A stretch of 64,000 nt of DNA, from NCBI RefSeq assembly GCF_900112495.1, contig NZ_FOMA01000001.1, positions 825,225 through 889,224 of the forward strand, read 5' to 3'. The DNA is from Bacillus sp. OV322 (GTDB lineage Bacteria; Bacillota; Bacilli; Bacillales; DSM-1321). The notes beneath the pieces were generated by a model. The model was not told where the DNA came from, did no database searches, and saw only the letters and a program-made list of their open reading frames with translations. Shown here in pieces: positions 20,048-28,770 of the stretch (its first letter is position 1; every line of letters begins with the position of its first letter). The translations under genes were made by a program, and so were the position numbers.

Positions 20048-21094
20048 ATGGATTATATACAGACAGTAGAGGAATTCCCGATATATTTCCCTGTATTTGA
20101 AGCAACAATGCGTATTACCTCAGAAAGGTTAATTGATTTTGATCCTTTTACAAAGTTCGTTTTTCAAATGCTTGGGAGTGGAAAAACAATTGCTGCGGTA
20201 GAAGAAGTAACAGAGTTGAGATCATATATTATCTTGGAAGAGGTATATCGCTTGCAGGGATGGGGGTTCTTTGAAGAAGATGATGGTAATTATAATTTAA
20301 CAAAGATAGGACAACGTTATCTAAAACTTATGAGTCTTGTAGATGACCTAAATGAAGAATCACGGAAAGTGCTTGTTAACGCTTTTAATGGAAAAGTGAT
20401 TGGGGGAGGTGCCCGATTGTTTAAAGCAGATGAATGCATGCCGAGGTTAAAAGTAAAAGTTGTTAAAGAGCTCCTCCAAAACAAAAATTTCAGTAATAGC
20501 CATGCATTTTTTGTGGAGCATGTCTGCTTCACCCATCCAAATAGTTATGATTTATCAAAAGAAGAGCTTGAAAGCATACAAGTTTGGATTGATTGTGATC
20601 CGCGTACACAATACTATGGTGCATCTATTAAAGAAGTACCGGTTCAAACGCTTGAGAAGGAATTCTTGGAATCATTCGATATGGCGATTCAAACAGGGAT
20701 TATCCCCATTACAATTAAACTACATCACCCTTTGTTGGAAGAATACCGCCACGTTTGGCCGACATTGAAGCAATTAAAGCAATTTGATTCATCGCTTCTT
20801 TCAGAAAAAGCAGAAGAAATACTCGAATTACAAGAAATTCTAGTTGCAACTGAGGCTGTACTGCCAACATTTTATTATGAGCAACTGACAGGAAATATCG
20901 TATCGTCTTACGACGATTATAGTATTTCCAATCAAGTGTATAAATTGAAATGGGAACAGACCAATGTGCCTGATCAATTGAATATTGAACAGCTTCCTGA
21001 GGATATTGATATTCCGCCTGGCTTTGAAATTGAATTTAAGCAAGGGGATATAATGATGCGGACAACTCCATTATCTTCATGGTTTCTTGCATAA
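20048..21094 (+). CDS. Island gene 1: winged-helix-like protein of unknown function
   Basis: 348 residues; GAAGG lies 7 bp before the ATG. The family is not recognised. Residues 40-100 (TKFVFQMLGSGKTIAAVEEV, LEEVYRLQGWGFFEEDDGNY, LTKIGQRYLKLM) look like a winged helix: a helix, a turn, a helix, then a hairpin with aromatic residues. The rest is mixed alpha/beta without Cys/His clusters or nuclease motifs. It opens the four-gene operon, 11 bp ahead of gene 2, and is likely its adaptor or regulator. Codon use and AT content match the other island genes. Confidence 0.7.
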   Translation: MDYIQTVEEFPIYFPVFEATMRITSERLIDFDPFTKFVFQMLGSGKTIAAVEEVTELRSYIILEEVYRLQGWGFFEEDDGNYNLTKIGQRYLKLMSLVDDLNEESRKVLVNAFNGKVIGGGARLFKADECMPRLKVKVVKELLQNKNFSNSHAFFVEHVCFTHPNSYDLSKEELESIQVWIDCDPRTQYYGASIKEVPVQTLEKEFLESFDMAIQTGIIPITIKLHHPLLEEYRHVWPTLKQLKQFDSSLLSEKAEEILELQEILVATEAVLPTFYYEQLTGNIVSSYDDYSISNQVYKLKWEQTNVPDQLNIEQLPEDIDIPPGFEIEFKQGDIMMRTTPLSSWFLA

Positions 21095-21105
21095 GGAGGA
21101 GTAAA

Positions 21106-21666
21106 ATGAGTAACGTAGCATTTAGGTTTTTAGGCCATATGGCAAACCGGGGGAGCGGTATAATACGAGCAGCAGGACAGCAAAATATCCCTCAACTTGC
21201 TTTAGAAACAGGATTAAATGTTATGGAGCTTGTTGGCAACATAGTTTCTTACAATGAAGCTAAAAAACAAACTGATTATCTACACGAGCAAGTAGAAAAT
21301 GCCAGAGCACATAATGACCGTATAGTTGAAATACAACAACAAAATTACGAAGAAAAGCTTTTATTACTTCAACAACGAATAGAAGAGGAATTGCGGACTG
21401 AACAAAAACAGTTAAAGTTTGAACTGCAAGCATATGCACAAAAGCTTGAAACACAGTATTCAGAGGATGCATCCATATATGAACAAAATAAAAAGCTGAT
21501 AGAAGTCGTAAATGACACCCTGCATAACCTTCTGGGGATTTTAGATAAAGCAGGTCAATATTTAGATACGCTGACAGAAGAAGATAAGGTGAGGAAACAA
21601 GAATTATTTGAGGAATATCGTAAAATCCAAAAGCAAGTAAACCAGCTTGTGAAAACACTATATTAA
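21106..21666 (+). CDS. Island gene 2: coiled-coil protein
   Basis: 186 residues from the ATG at 21106 with AAGGAGGA 5-7 bp upstream. An N-terminal amphipathic, Gly-rich segment (RFLGHMANRGSGIIRAAGQQ) precedes a long charged helix (about 60-145, EQVENARAHNDRIVEIQQQN to KLETQYSEDASIYEQNKK) and a second helical hairpin. No catalytic motif is visible. It is probably a structural partner of the neighbouring coiled-coil protein and helicase. Family unknown. Confidence 0.7.
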   Translation: MSNVAFRFLGHMANRGSGIIRAAGQQNIPQLALETGLNVMELVGNIVSYNEAKKQTDYLHEQVENARAHNDRIVEIQQQNYEEKLLLLQQRIEEELRTEQKQLKFELQAYAQKLETQYSEDASIYEQNKKLIEVVNDTLHNLLGILDKAGQYLDTLTEEDKVRKQELFEEYRKIQKQVNQLVKTLY

Positions 21667-21677
21667 GGAGAAAAATA

Positions 21678-22304
21678 ATGGGCTTAAATATTGAAAACAT
21701 AAAAAAAGTTGCTGAAAAAGTGTCAAAGGCAGAAAAGGAAACAAAAAAAGAAAGCAACAAAAAAACGCATGGCGAGAAAATGGATTACTTACAAAAAGGT
21801 ATTGACGTCATTGAAAGTACGTCGAGTTTAATTGAAACGATTATTACGGCAAGAAAAGAAACGCACTTAGCTAAAATCAATTTAGATAGTAAGCAAATTG
21901 AACTCGAAAGAGACTTAGGGAAATACCAAACCACGCTCCAAAAAGAGATTAAAGAAATGGAAAAGGAAGTAGAAAAATATAGAATTGATTCAGAGATAAA
22001 GTTAAAGGAACTTGATGTAAGCATCCATGAACTAAAAGAATCAGAGGAAACGAAGCGCTTGCAAATCCAGAAAGATCACGAAACAAAAATGCGTATGTTA
22101 GATATGCAACAATCTATTCTTGAAACAGTAATGGAAATGTATAAACAGTATTATGCTGCAATGTTTGCAGGCGTTGTATTACCTGTTACACCTGCAAATA
22201 TGACAAATGATATGCAAAATTGTATTCAATCATTGAATACATCAATTCAATATTTAAACCAGCCTCAATCACAGATCACGATGAATAAGCAACTAGATTA
22301 TTAA
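21678..22304 (+). CDS. Island gene 3: coiled-coil protein
   Basis: 208 residues, AAGGAG ahead of the ATG, 11 bp after gene 2. The N-terminal 40 residues are Lys/Glu-rich. Residues about 55-150 form an almost continuous coiled coil (KQIELERDLGKYQTTLQKEI, KEMEKEVEKYRIDSEIKLKE). The C-terminal part is less charged (YKQYYAAMFAGVVLPVTPAN). It resembles gene 2 in architecture but not clearly in sequence. Function unknown; a scaffold role is inferred from architecture and operon position. Confidence 0.7.
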   Translation: MGLNIENIKKVAEKVSKAEKETKKESNKKTHGEKMDYLQKGIDVIESTSSLIETIITARKETHLAKINLDSKQIELERDLGKYQTTLQKEIKEMEKEVEKYRIDSEIKLKELDVSIHELKESEETKRLQIQKDHETKMRMLDMQQSILETVMEMYKQYYAAMFAGVVLPVTPANMTNDMQNCIQSLNTSIQYLNQPQSQITMNKQLDY

Positions 22305-22316
22305 TGGGGTGAAAAT

Positions 22317-25300
22317 ATGATACCACTTGTTCCCATTGTAATAGGCGCGCTTGCTACAATTGGTATTGGTTCGGCTGTTGCTTCATTCATCTATGGTGAA
22401 TTAACTGCTGAACAAAAAATACTTCAAAAAGAAATGCAGGATGACTTAGCGAGTCTTGAGCGTGACCGACAAAATAGATTACAAAAAATTCTGGAGCAAT
22501 TCGAAATTGATGAATCGACATTCTTGGAATCTCGTGACGAACGCATTGTGTCAGCGCGTAAACAGTACTTTGCTGATCGTCAAGCTCAATCCGAAAGGCA
22601 TATCGAACGATATATTACGTTAGCTCATGAACAAATAAAAATAACAGAAGGCATTCGTAAAGAAATTGAAGAGGGGCTTAATCGATTACGTACATTAAGA
22701 AGAACTCAAAAAACTATCTTACGCCAAGAAGCGATGGAACATTTAGAACGCGAATTGAACGAAGCGAAAAATAAAGCGTACGGATATGTACAATATTTAA
22801 AGCAATATGAAAAACAGCTGAGATATCGACGTAGTCAAGTCGAAGAAGAAGATTTATTATTTTCTTTAAAACTGCCAGAAGACTACCCTTATATCGGAAA
22901 ACTATTATTTTTTAAGAAAAACCTATTAGAAGAATCACTCCTTCAGCACCACTCAAGGCATTTCATTTCTATAAAGTACGATGCAACGGACAAAGAACTT
23001 TTACAGCCCCTTGATGACGAGGCAGTAGTGCCAGTCATCGTTACTGAATTTAATAGAACGACTTATTCATATGACCTAAGCATTGGTAAGGGATCTTTAA
23101 AACATATTGCAATCAACCAGTCAAAAATTGGTGTTGAAGCAATGGTTAAAGAGCATACTGAGAAAAAGCTTATCCTACTTGATTATAAGGGTGTAACTCT
23201 GAAACTGCATCGTAAAAACTTGGAGAATCCACGCAAGGTACCTCCGATTGGGGCAAAATTACGTGTTTATCCTACCAATTGGGATTTCGCTTTGTATCAT
23301 CCGGTCTTTGTAACTGAGAATTATCAAGACAGCTTAAAGTCATTTCAGTTCGATACCCTACCCATCGTTTTCTCCGCGCAAGGAACCGAGGAATTTATCA
23401 CGTTTCTTGAAGAAAACGGATTTTCAAATGAAGCGGATGAATGGAAAATCGGCCCGATCGATGAAACATCATCACTCATTAAATTGCAGCTGGGGGACAA
23501 GCTCATATTTGCAGTGCGTTTTATTGAAGGGGCAAGAAGTTATTTTTACTTCGAGGGTATGTTGCCTTTAGAAGATAGCTTTAAGCCTGAAGATGTTTTT
23601 GTTGTCATGGATGCAGAATTTGAAATGGTGGAAGAACAAGACATTGAGCTTTTGTCAGAAAGTGCTTATGAGCACATGCTTGACTTAAGTATCATGCTGT
23701 TTAAAGAGTTTAAAATTCAGCAGCAGCTGAATGCAAGCATGGAAGGTCTTAGTTTTTTTACAAAATGGACGGAAGTAACAGAAAAGCTAGTTCAGTACTT
23801 ATCTAAGGGGAAAGAAGTAATTTGTGATTTAAGTGAAACGGCACATAGTTATAGGTTGCCTAATGCACCCCTATTTGCACATGAGTACGAATTATTAAAT
23901 GCAGAAGAAGTACGCCAGAGGTTAACTGATCTGGAGTTAACAGGCATGGTTGAATTTATTGTAGAAGTTAATAAGAACCAATACATGTCGGTTGAATTTG
24001 ATGAAACAGTACAAAATCTCCGTATTTACACTGAAGCATCATCTCTCGTAATACCAACATCCCAACTAAAAGTGTACGTGAAAAACTTTTGCTATCCAGA
24101 GATACAGCAACTGAATGCTTTGAACACATTTCGCAGTGGGCAGCTTGTCAATGGACAGCTTCAATCATATACTTTAAACAGCAAAAATATTGAGTCTCAA
24201 AAAGCCATAGTAGAAGAAATAAATTTCAAGAATGAACGACTCACTGAAAATCTAGCTCAAAAAGAAGCAGTTGAGCAAGCATTACAGGAAGAAAATATTT
24301 ACTTAGTACAGGGACCGCCAGGCACAGGCAAAACGACAGTCATTCGTGAGTTGATGGCACAATATTTAGAGAGATACCCATCTGCTCGCATTTTAATTGT
24401 ATCTCAGGCAAATGTAGCGATTGATAATGTTTTAAAAGGCTTCGGTAAACAATATGAGGATCAAATGATCCGTTGCGGCAATGTAGATAAAATCGATTCT
24501 CAACTTACATTTATCAGCTTTGACACAAAATACAACGCTTATGTAGAAAAAATTGCCCAAAAAGAAGAAATAGGTCCTCAAGCTGAGTTTTTAACGAAAT
24601 GGAAATCTCTAATTGGCTGTGGGCAAGACCGTGCAAATCCAATTATGGGAGAATTGCTGGTAAAAAATCATCAGATTGTCGGTGCAACTTGCTTAGGATT
24701 AATGCAGAGAAAGATAGGGCTTGATCGTGTTGAATTTGATTTAGTTATCATTGACGAGGCAGGAAAAGCATTACCTGCTGAGCTGCTTATTCCGTTAAAC
24801 AAAGCAAAAAAGGTAGTATTGATTGGTGACCACAAGCAACTTCCGCCAGTTGTACATCCAGCTCTTTATGATACAGAAAAAATTGAACTTGAAAACCGAT
24901 CTTACTGTGTAGATGATTTATTTGCTACAAGCCTATTTAAGCGTTTGTATGAAAACTGTCCAGATACCAATAAGCAGATGCTGAATACACAATATCGCAT
25001 GCCAGCAGTTATCGGTTCAATGATTAGTAAATTCTTTTATGAAGGACAGCTCTTAAACGGACAAGGAACAGAAGAGCGTCCTACAAAATATTTTAACCGG
25101 CATTTAAACATTTTAGATTTGTCAGATGAAATGAAATACCGCGAAAGCACTAAGGATTCGGCAGTAACAAATGTGTATGAAGCCCAACTTGTAGCAAAGC
25201 TTGTAAAACAAGTTCGAGCCAAACTTCCAATGCAAGAGAAAATTGCAGTTATTTGTCCATACCGTGGCCAAATGCGCTGTATTCGTGAAGCTTTGCGTAA

Positions 25301-25619
25301 AGAAGGTGTCGATTGGACGCAAGGAAATATTGCGGTAAATACGATTGATGCTTATCAAGGCGATGAGGCAGAACTGGTAATCTTCTGTATGACGAGGTCG
25401 TTGCGTAAAACCCCTTATTTCTCGGATGAAGCACGACTAAATGTCGCTTTGTCCCGCGTAAAAAATGATTTGCTTATCATTGGGTCGCTGCGTTATTTAC
25501 AGTCATATGGGGAATCGCATATTTTGCACAAAATCGCTCAATATATCACTGATCACGGGGCGATCCTAAAAGAAGAAGACGTGCTTGAAGGTGAGTTAGC
25601 CTTAATAGAGGAAGCCTAA
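22317..25619 (+). CDS. Island gene 4: membrane-tethered UPF1-like SF1 helicase
   Basis: 1100 residues. Residues 1-26 form one hydrophobic segment (PLVPIVIGALATIGIGSAVA). A long coiled coil follows (about 30-185), then about 470 residues of unassigned beta-rich sequence, and a C-terminal SF1 helicase of the DNA2/NAM7/UPF1 type (COG1112-like). Helicase motifs: GPPGTGKT (666-673), IIDEAGKALP (D813-E814), GDHKQLPP (837-844), NTQYRMP (890-896), AYQGDEAE (1012-1019), NVALSRVK (1042-1049). All key residues are intact. It closes the operon 12 bp after gene 3. Similar helicases occur in several anti-phage systems, but no known nuclease or kinase partner is seen here. Confidence 0.85.
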   Translation: MIPLVPIVIGALATIGIGSAVASFIYGELTAEQKILQKEMQDDLASLERDRQNRLQKILEQFEIDESTFLESRDERIVSARKQYFADRQAQSERHIERYITLAHEQIKITEGIRKEIEEGLNRLRTLRRTQKTILRQEAMEHLERELNEAKNKAYGYVQYLKQYEKQLRYRRSQVEEEDLLFSLKLPEDYPYIGKLLFFKKNLLEESLLQHHSRHFISIKYDATDKELLQPLDDEAVVPVIVTEFNRTTYSYDLSIGKGSLKHIAINQSKIGVEAMVKEHTEKKLILLDYKGVTLKLHRKNLENPRKVPPIGAKLRVYPTNWDFALYHPVFVTENYQDSLKSFQFDTLPIVFSAQGTEEFITFLEENGFSNEADEWKIGPIDETSSLIKLQLGDKLIFAVRFIEGARSYFYFEGMLPLEDSFKPEDVFVVMDAEFEMVEEQDIELLSESAYEHMLDLSIMLFKEFKIQQQLNASMEGLSFFTKWTEVTEKLVQYLSKGKEVICDLSETAHSYRLPNAPLFAHEYELLNAEEVRQRLTDLELTGMVEFIVEVNKNQYMSVEFDETVQNLRIYTEASSLVIPTSQLKVYVKNFCYPEIQQLNALNTFRSGQLVNGQLQSYTLNSKNIESQKAIVEEINFKNERLTENLAQKEAVEQALQEENIYLVQGPPGTGKTTVIRELMAQYLERYPSARILIVSQANVAIDNVLKGFGKQYEDQMIRCGNVDKIDSQLTFISFDTKYNAYVEKIAQKEEIGPQAEFLTKWKSLIGCGQDRANPIMGELLVKNHQIVGATCLGLMQRKIGLDRVEFDLVIIDEAGKALPAELLIPLNKAKKVVLIGDHKQLPPVVHPALYDTEKIELENRSYCVDDLFATSLFKRLYENCPDTNKQMLNTQYRMPAVIGSMISKFFYEGQLLNGQGTEERPTKYFNRHLNILDLSDEMKYRESTKDSAVTNVYEAQLVAKLVKQVRAKLPMQEKIAVICPYRGQMRCIREALRKEGVDWTQGNIAVNTIDAYQGDEAELVIFCMTRSLRKTPYFSDEARLNVALSRVKNDLLIIGSLRYLQSYGESHILHKIAQYITDHGAILKEEDVLEGELALIEEA

Positions 25620-25735
25620 AAAAGGAGCTAGCTATCATATCACTTTGTTCATCAGATAATTGTTTAATTACCATATAATTTTTACAATAAATGCGTGGTA
25701 AAGCTAACGCGGACTTACCATTCAATACTAAGGTT

Positions 25736-25767
25736 TTGCCCATATAGTTGCCCGCCACTTGCCCATC
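25736..25767 (+). repeat. Arm-type direct repeats, right end of island
   Basis: TTGCCCATA (25736), TTGCCCGCC (25748) and TTGCCCATC (25759) have 11-12 bp periods and the same orientation as the left pair. Confidence 0.5.
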
Positions 25768-25870
25768 AAGAGGTTTTATTTAATTATTATTTATTCTAGG
25801 TATTTGTTTAGAAATCGCAGTATATCAAGGTTTTAATGAGTTGTATTTTCTTTGTTAGCTGTAAAAGATC

Positions 25871-25914
25871 TGTTCCGCACACAAGTTCATCCTTGGGAAC
25901 GCGAACAGTATATG
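25871..25914 (+). repeat. Right attachment repeat (44 bp), orphan glnA 3' end
   Basis: Second copy of the repeat. It continues as AGCATGTATTAA, so it keeps the original chromosomal glnA end, now detached from its gene. Confidence 0.9.
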
Positions 25915-25931
25915 AGCATGTATTAATACCT

Positions 25932-25966
25932 AAACCCCTTGACACCATTTATGTTAAGGGGTTTTT
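25932..25966 (+). terminator. Original glnA terminator, now behind the right repeat
   Basis: AAACCCCTTGACA pairs with TGTTAAGGGGTTT, followed by T-rich sequence. Its sequence differs from the terminator after intact glnA, but the design is the same. Confidence 0.8.
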
Positions 25967-26009
25967 GTTTGTTGTTTTGGAGGTCAGTTTTATTAATCTA
26001 AATGCTAAC

Positions 26010-26027
26010 TGACCACATTTTGACCAC
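26010..26027 (+). repeat. TGACCAC direct repeat pair beyond the island
   Basis: TGACCAC at 26010-26016 and 26021-26027, again with an 11-bp period, just outside the right repeat. It resembles arm sites of a different recombinase and may mark an older, deleted element at the same attachment site. Confidence 0.4.
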
Positions 26028-26169
26028 TAATATTTAATGATTTTAATTTATTTAACAAGCCAAACATAATTTACTTTAGTAATGCTAACAGGTGTGTTAA
26101 GAGAATATGTCATGCAAGAGAGCAAATTTTTTGGTCTCTTATTCTATTGGAGCCTGAATGGTAGATTAA

Positions 26170-26500
26170 TGCATCATCTCTCTTTTCCAGTATAAAACTG
26201 GGCGCCTCGTAATCAGAAGAGGATTAAAGGTCCTTATGTACCGTAGCTGCAAATCGCAATGGGCAATGGATACAGCTGAGGAGGATAGAACTTCATTAAA
26301 AGGCTCATTAATATAGTTCGAGTAAAGCCGTGCCGTATCAAAGCTTAGTCAGTCTTTTGGAGATTTCTGTGCTTGGATCCTTTTTCCTGATTCAATTTGG
26401 GAGTAATAGCTCCTGTCGATAAAAGCAGCGGATGCGACTTCTCCCGGAAACATGTTTTTTTCTATCGTAATTGTAATAACCATTTTCTCATTGTAACCAC
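26170..26500 (-). pseudogene. XRE-family regulator remnant
   Basis: Minus-strand fragments in shifting frames read GEVASAAFIDRSYYSQIESG (the helix-turn-helix core of Xre proteins), then PSTEISKRLTKL, then FDTARLYSNYINEPFN. At least two frameshifts separate them. Together they match the N-terminal HTH and following helix of a phage-type repressor, probably left from an earlier mobile element. The flanks at 26028-26170 and 26500-26750 contain nothing recognisable. Confidence 0.55.
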
Positions 26501-26750
26501 CTGAAACTTTTCATCTCTTTTTTCTATGATTATAAACATGGATGAAATCAAAATAATACTAATAATGTGATTTAGTCAAAAAATGAAAAATTCACTTTAT
26601 CTTTATGTACCAGGTGATAAAGCGGTTTTTCAGGTTGAATTTACTCGCCTTATAAAAATTTGTTCTTTGTAAGAAATATTTTTAGCATACTTAATCATAT
26701 GTTTGGAACAATACAAAATGTATTTAGGATAAAAAAGGAGGGGAATCAAA

Positions 26751-27017
26751 ATGAATCAACAACATTTGGCTGCCCATGAGTCATTGGATTTGCATGAGGC
26801 CATTAACTTTAAAACGCTTTGTATCGCTAAGTCTAAATTAATGCAAGGACTTGCCTTTGATGATGATCTTAGGAACTTAATGAAAAAAGATGTTACACAA
26901 TCGATACAAGATCTGACTGAATTGCAGTCGCTCTATGAAAGAGCACCTTTTCAAGCTCCTGTTCCTCAAAATCGCCCAACCCCCATTATTAATGGAAAGG
27001 AAGGAACCATACAGTGA
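26751..27017 (+). CDS. yraG: Spore coat-associated protein YraG-like
   Basis: 88 residues; AAAGGAGGGG precedes the ATG. It is helical, with [15 protein letters not shown] and [16 protein letters not shown], the pattern of the small YraE/YraG partners of CotF-domain proteins. It overlaps the start of the next gene by 4 bp. The order and sizes of the five genes here match B. subtilis yraG-yraF-adhB-yraE-yraD. Expression in the mother cell during sporulation is expected but no promoter was identified with confidence. Confidence 0.8.
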   Translation: MNQQHLAAHESLDLHEAINFKTLCIAKSKLMQGLAFDDDLRNLMKKDVTQSIQDLTELQSLYERAPFQAPVPQNRPTPIINGKEGTIQ

Positions 27018-27382
27018 ATAATGATTATTTGGACCCGATAAATTCGCTGCATATGCCTGAACTAGCAGACACCACTTTTGCGATGGACTTTCTTCTTCGT
27101 GCCAAGGAAGGCGTTCGCAACATAGCTGTGGCATTAACCGAATCTGCATCACCTGATGTTCGAGCTACATTAAAAAAACAATTGATGCAGGGCATTGCAA
27201 TGCATCAGGAAATATCTGATTTAATGATCGAGAAAAAATGGTTCCATCCTTACGAACTAACAGAACAGTATCAATTGGATCAGCTTTCGGCCAACAATAC
27301 GATTAAGATTGGCAAAATGAACCTGTTTCCTGTTGAAACCAATCGAAAGGGCATGTTCGATCGGACACCTGATGAACATTAA
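27014..27382 (+). CDS. yraF: CotF-domain spore coat protein YraF
   Basis: 122 residues with the ferritin-like CotF coat domain: [56 protein letters not shown]. It is the same length as B. subtilis YraF. It is translationally coupled to yraG by a 4-bp overlap and followed after 18 bp by adhB. It is presumably a structural protein of the spore coat. Confidence 0.88.
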   Translation: MNNDYLDPINSLHMPELADTTFAMDFLLRAKEGVRNIAVALTESASPDVRATLKKQLMQGIAMHQEISDLMIEKKWFHPYELTEQYQLDQLSANNTIKIGKMNLFPVETNRKGMFDRTPDEH

Positions 27383-27400
27383 CACTGGAGGTTATATAGT

Positions 27401-28537
27401 ATGAAGGCAGTAACGTATCAAGGGATAAAAAATGTTGTTGTAAAAGAAGTGCCAGCCCCTAAGATTGAAAAACCAGATGACATGATTATCAAAGTAACCA
27501 GTACAGCGATATGTGGGTCTGATTTGCATTTAATTCATGGTATGATCCCTAACCTGCAAGAGAACTATATCATTGGACATGAACCGATGGGAATCGTTGA
27601 AGAGGTTGGTCCTGAAGTGACTAAAGTTAAAAAGGGAGACCGTGTAATCATTCCATTTAACATCGCGTGCGGTGAATGCCGTTTCTGTAAAGACAATTTG
27701 GAAAGTCAATGCGACAATTCAAATGATAATGGAGATATGGGAGCCTATTTCGGATATTCCGGAACAACTGGCGGTTACCCAGGCGGGCAAGCGGAATATT
27801 TGAGAGTTCCTTTTGCCAACTTTACTCATTTTAAAATCCCGGAGACCTGCGAGGAACCTGATGAAAAGTTAGCGGTTATTGCGGATGCGATGACCACTGG
27901 TTTTTGGAGTGTTGATAATGCGGGCGTAAAGGGCGGGGATACCGTTATCGTTTTGGGATGCGGTCCCGTGGGACTTTTTGCACAAAAGTTTTGCTGGCTA
28001 AAAGGAGCAAAGCGGGTGATTGCAGTCGATTATGTGAATTACCGCCTGCAACATGCAAAACGGACAAACAAAGTTGAAATTGTGAACTTTGAAGATCATA
28101 AAAATTGTGGAGAATACTTGAAGGAAATCACCAAGGGCGGTGCGGATGTAGTCATTGATGCTGTTGGTATGGACGGAAAAATGACCGATATGGAGTTTCT
28201 TGCCAGCGGATTAAAACTTCACAGTGGTGCATTGGGTGCATTTATCATGGCGACCCAGTGCGTCCGAAAAGGCGGCAATATCCAGGTAACCGGCGTTTAT
28301 GCTGGGAAATATAACGGATTTCCATTTGGAGATGTTATGAACCGCAATGTAAATATTCGCTCAGGACAAGCACCTGTTATTCACTATATGCCTTATATGT
28401 TTGAACTGGTTTCTACAGGAAAGATTGATCCGGGAGATGTGGTCAGCCATGTCCTGCCGCTCAGTGAAGCAAAGCGCGGCTATGAGATTTTTGACACCAA
28501 AACAGATGATTGTATAAAAGTCGTCTTGAAACCTTAA
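27401..28537 (+). CDS. adhB: Zinc-dependent alcohol dehydrogenase AdhB of the yra operon
   Basis: 378 residues of the medium-chain dehydrogenase family. Catalytic zinc region: AICGSDLHL, GHEPMGIVEEVG. Structural zinc cysteines: CGECRFCKDNLESQC. Rossmann fold: VIVLGCGPVGLFAQ. The group oxidises alcohols or formaldehyde-type adducts with NAD; the substrate here is unknown. It is flanked on both sides by a small helical protein plus a CotF-domain protein, so the enzyme may be packaged in or on the spore coat. Confidence 0.9.
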   Translation: MKAVTYQGIKNVVVKEVPAPKIEKPDDMIIKVTSTAICGSDLHLIHGMIPNLQENYIIGHEPMGIVEEVGPEVTKVKKGDRVIIPFNIACGECRFCKDNLESQCDNSNDNGDMGAYFGYSGTTGGYPGGQAEYLRVPFANFTHFKIPETCEEPDEKLAVIADAMTTGFWSVDNAGVKGGDTVIVLGCGPVGLFAQKFCWLKGAKRVIAVDYVNYRLQHAKRTNKVEIVNFEDHKNCGEYLKEITKGGADVVIDAVGMDGKMTDMEFLASGLKLHSGALGAFIMATQCVRKGGNIQVTGVYAGKYNGFPFGDVMNRNVNIRSGQAPVIHYMPYMFELVSTGKIDPGDVVSHVLPLSEAKRGYEIFDTKTDDCIKVVLKP

Positions 28538-28554
28538 GGAAGGAGGATTGAAAA

Positions 28555-28770
28555 ATGAACTATGCCCTACATGAAGTTCTTGAGGTTCAGGAAATGGCTG
28601 CTTTTAAAACAAATTGTTTAACCAAATCTAAAACAATGAAAGCGCTGGTTGGTGACTCAAGGCTAAAGGAAATTATGCAGCAAGACATTGATCTTTCCAC
28701 CAGACAGTTAGAAGAATATACCTCTGTTTTATCTAATGCAAAGCAATCATTAGGAGCTGAATACAATTGA
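28555..28770 (+). CDS. yraE: Spore coat-associated protein YraE-like
   Basis: 71 residues, a paralogue of the first gene of the operon (FKTNCLTKSKTMKALVGDSR, DIDLSTRQLEEYTSVL). AAGGAGGA precedes the ATG. The final 4 bp overlap the next gene, repeating the arrangement seen upstream of adhB. Confidence 0.8.
   Translation: MNYALHEVLEVQEMAAFKTNCLTKSKTMKALVGDSRLKEIMQQDIDLSTRQLEEYTSVLSNAKQSLGAEYN

Larger units (their letters stand above)
19252..25914. mobile_element. Genomic island integrated into the 3' end of glnA
   Basis: The island is bounded by a 44-bp perfect direct repeat of the glnA 3' end (19252-19295 and 25871-25914). After the left copy the gene ends TCA-ATG-TAC-TAA; after the right copy it ends AGC-ATG-TAT-TAA. 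Both encode Ser-Met-Tyr-stop, and each is followed by its own terminator. This is what site-specific recombination inside a coding 3' end produces. Cargo is a single four-gene operon (20048-25619). Short TTGCCCATC repeats spaced by 11 bp lie near both ends. No integrase or excisionase gene is visible, so the island is either decayed or moved in trans. Confidence 0.85.

Noticed and set aside
26684..26717. Sigma-E promoter for the yra coat operon
   Set aside because: TCATAT and AATACAAA are present but the spacing (about 8 bp) is too short for sigma-E.
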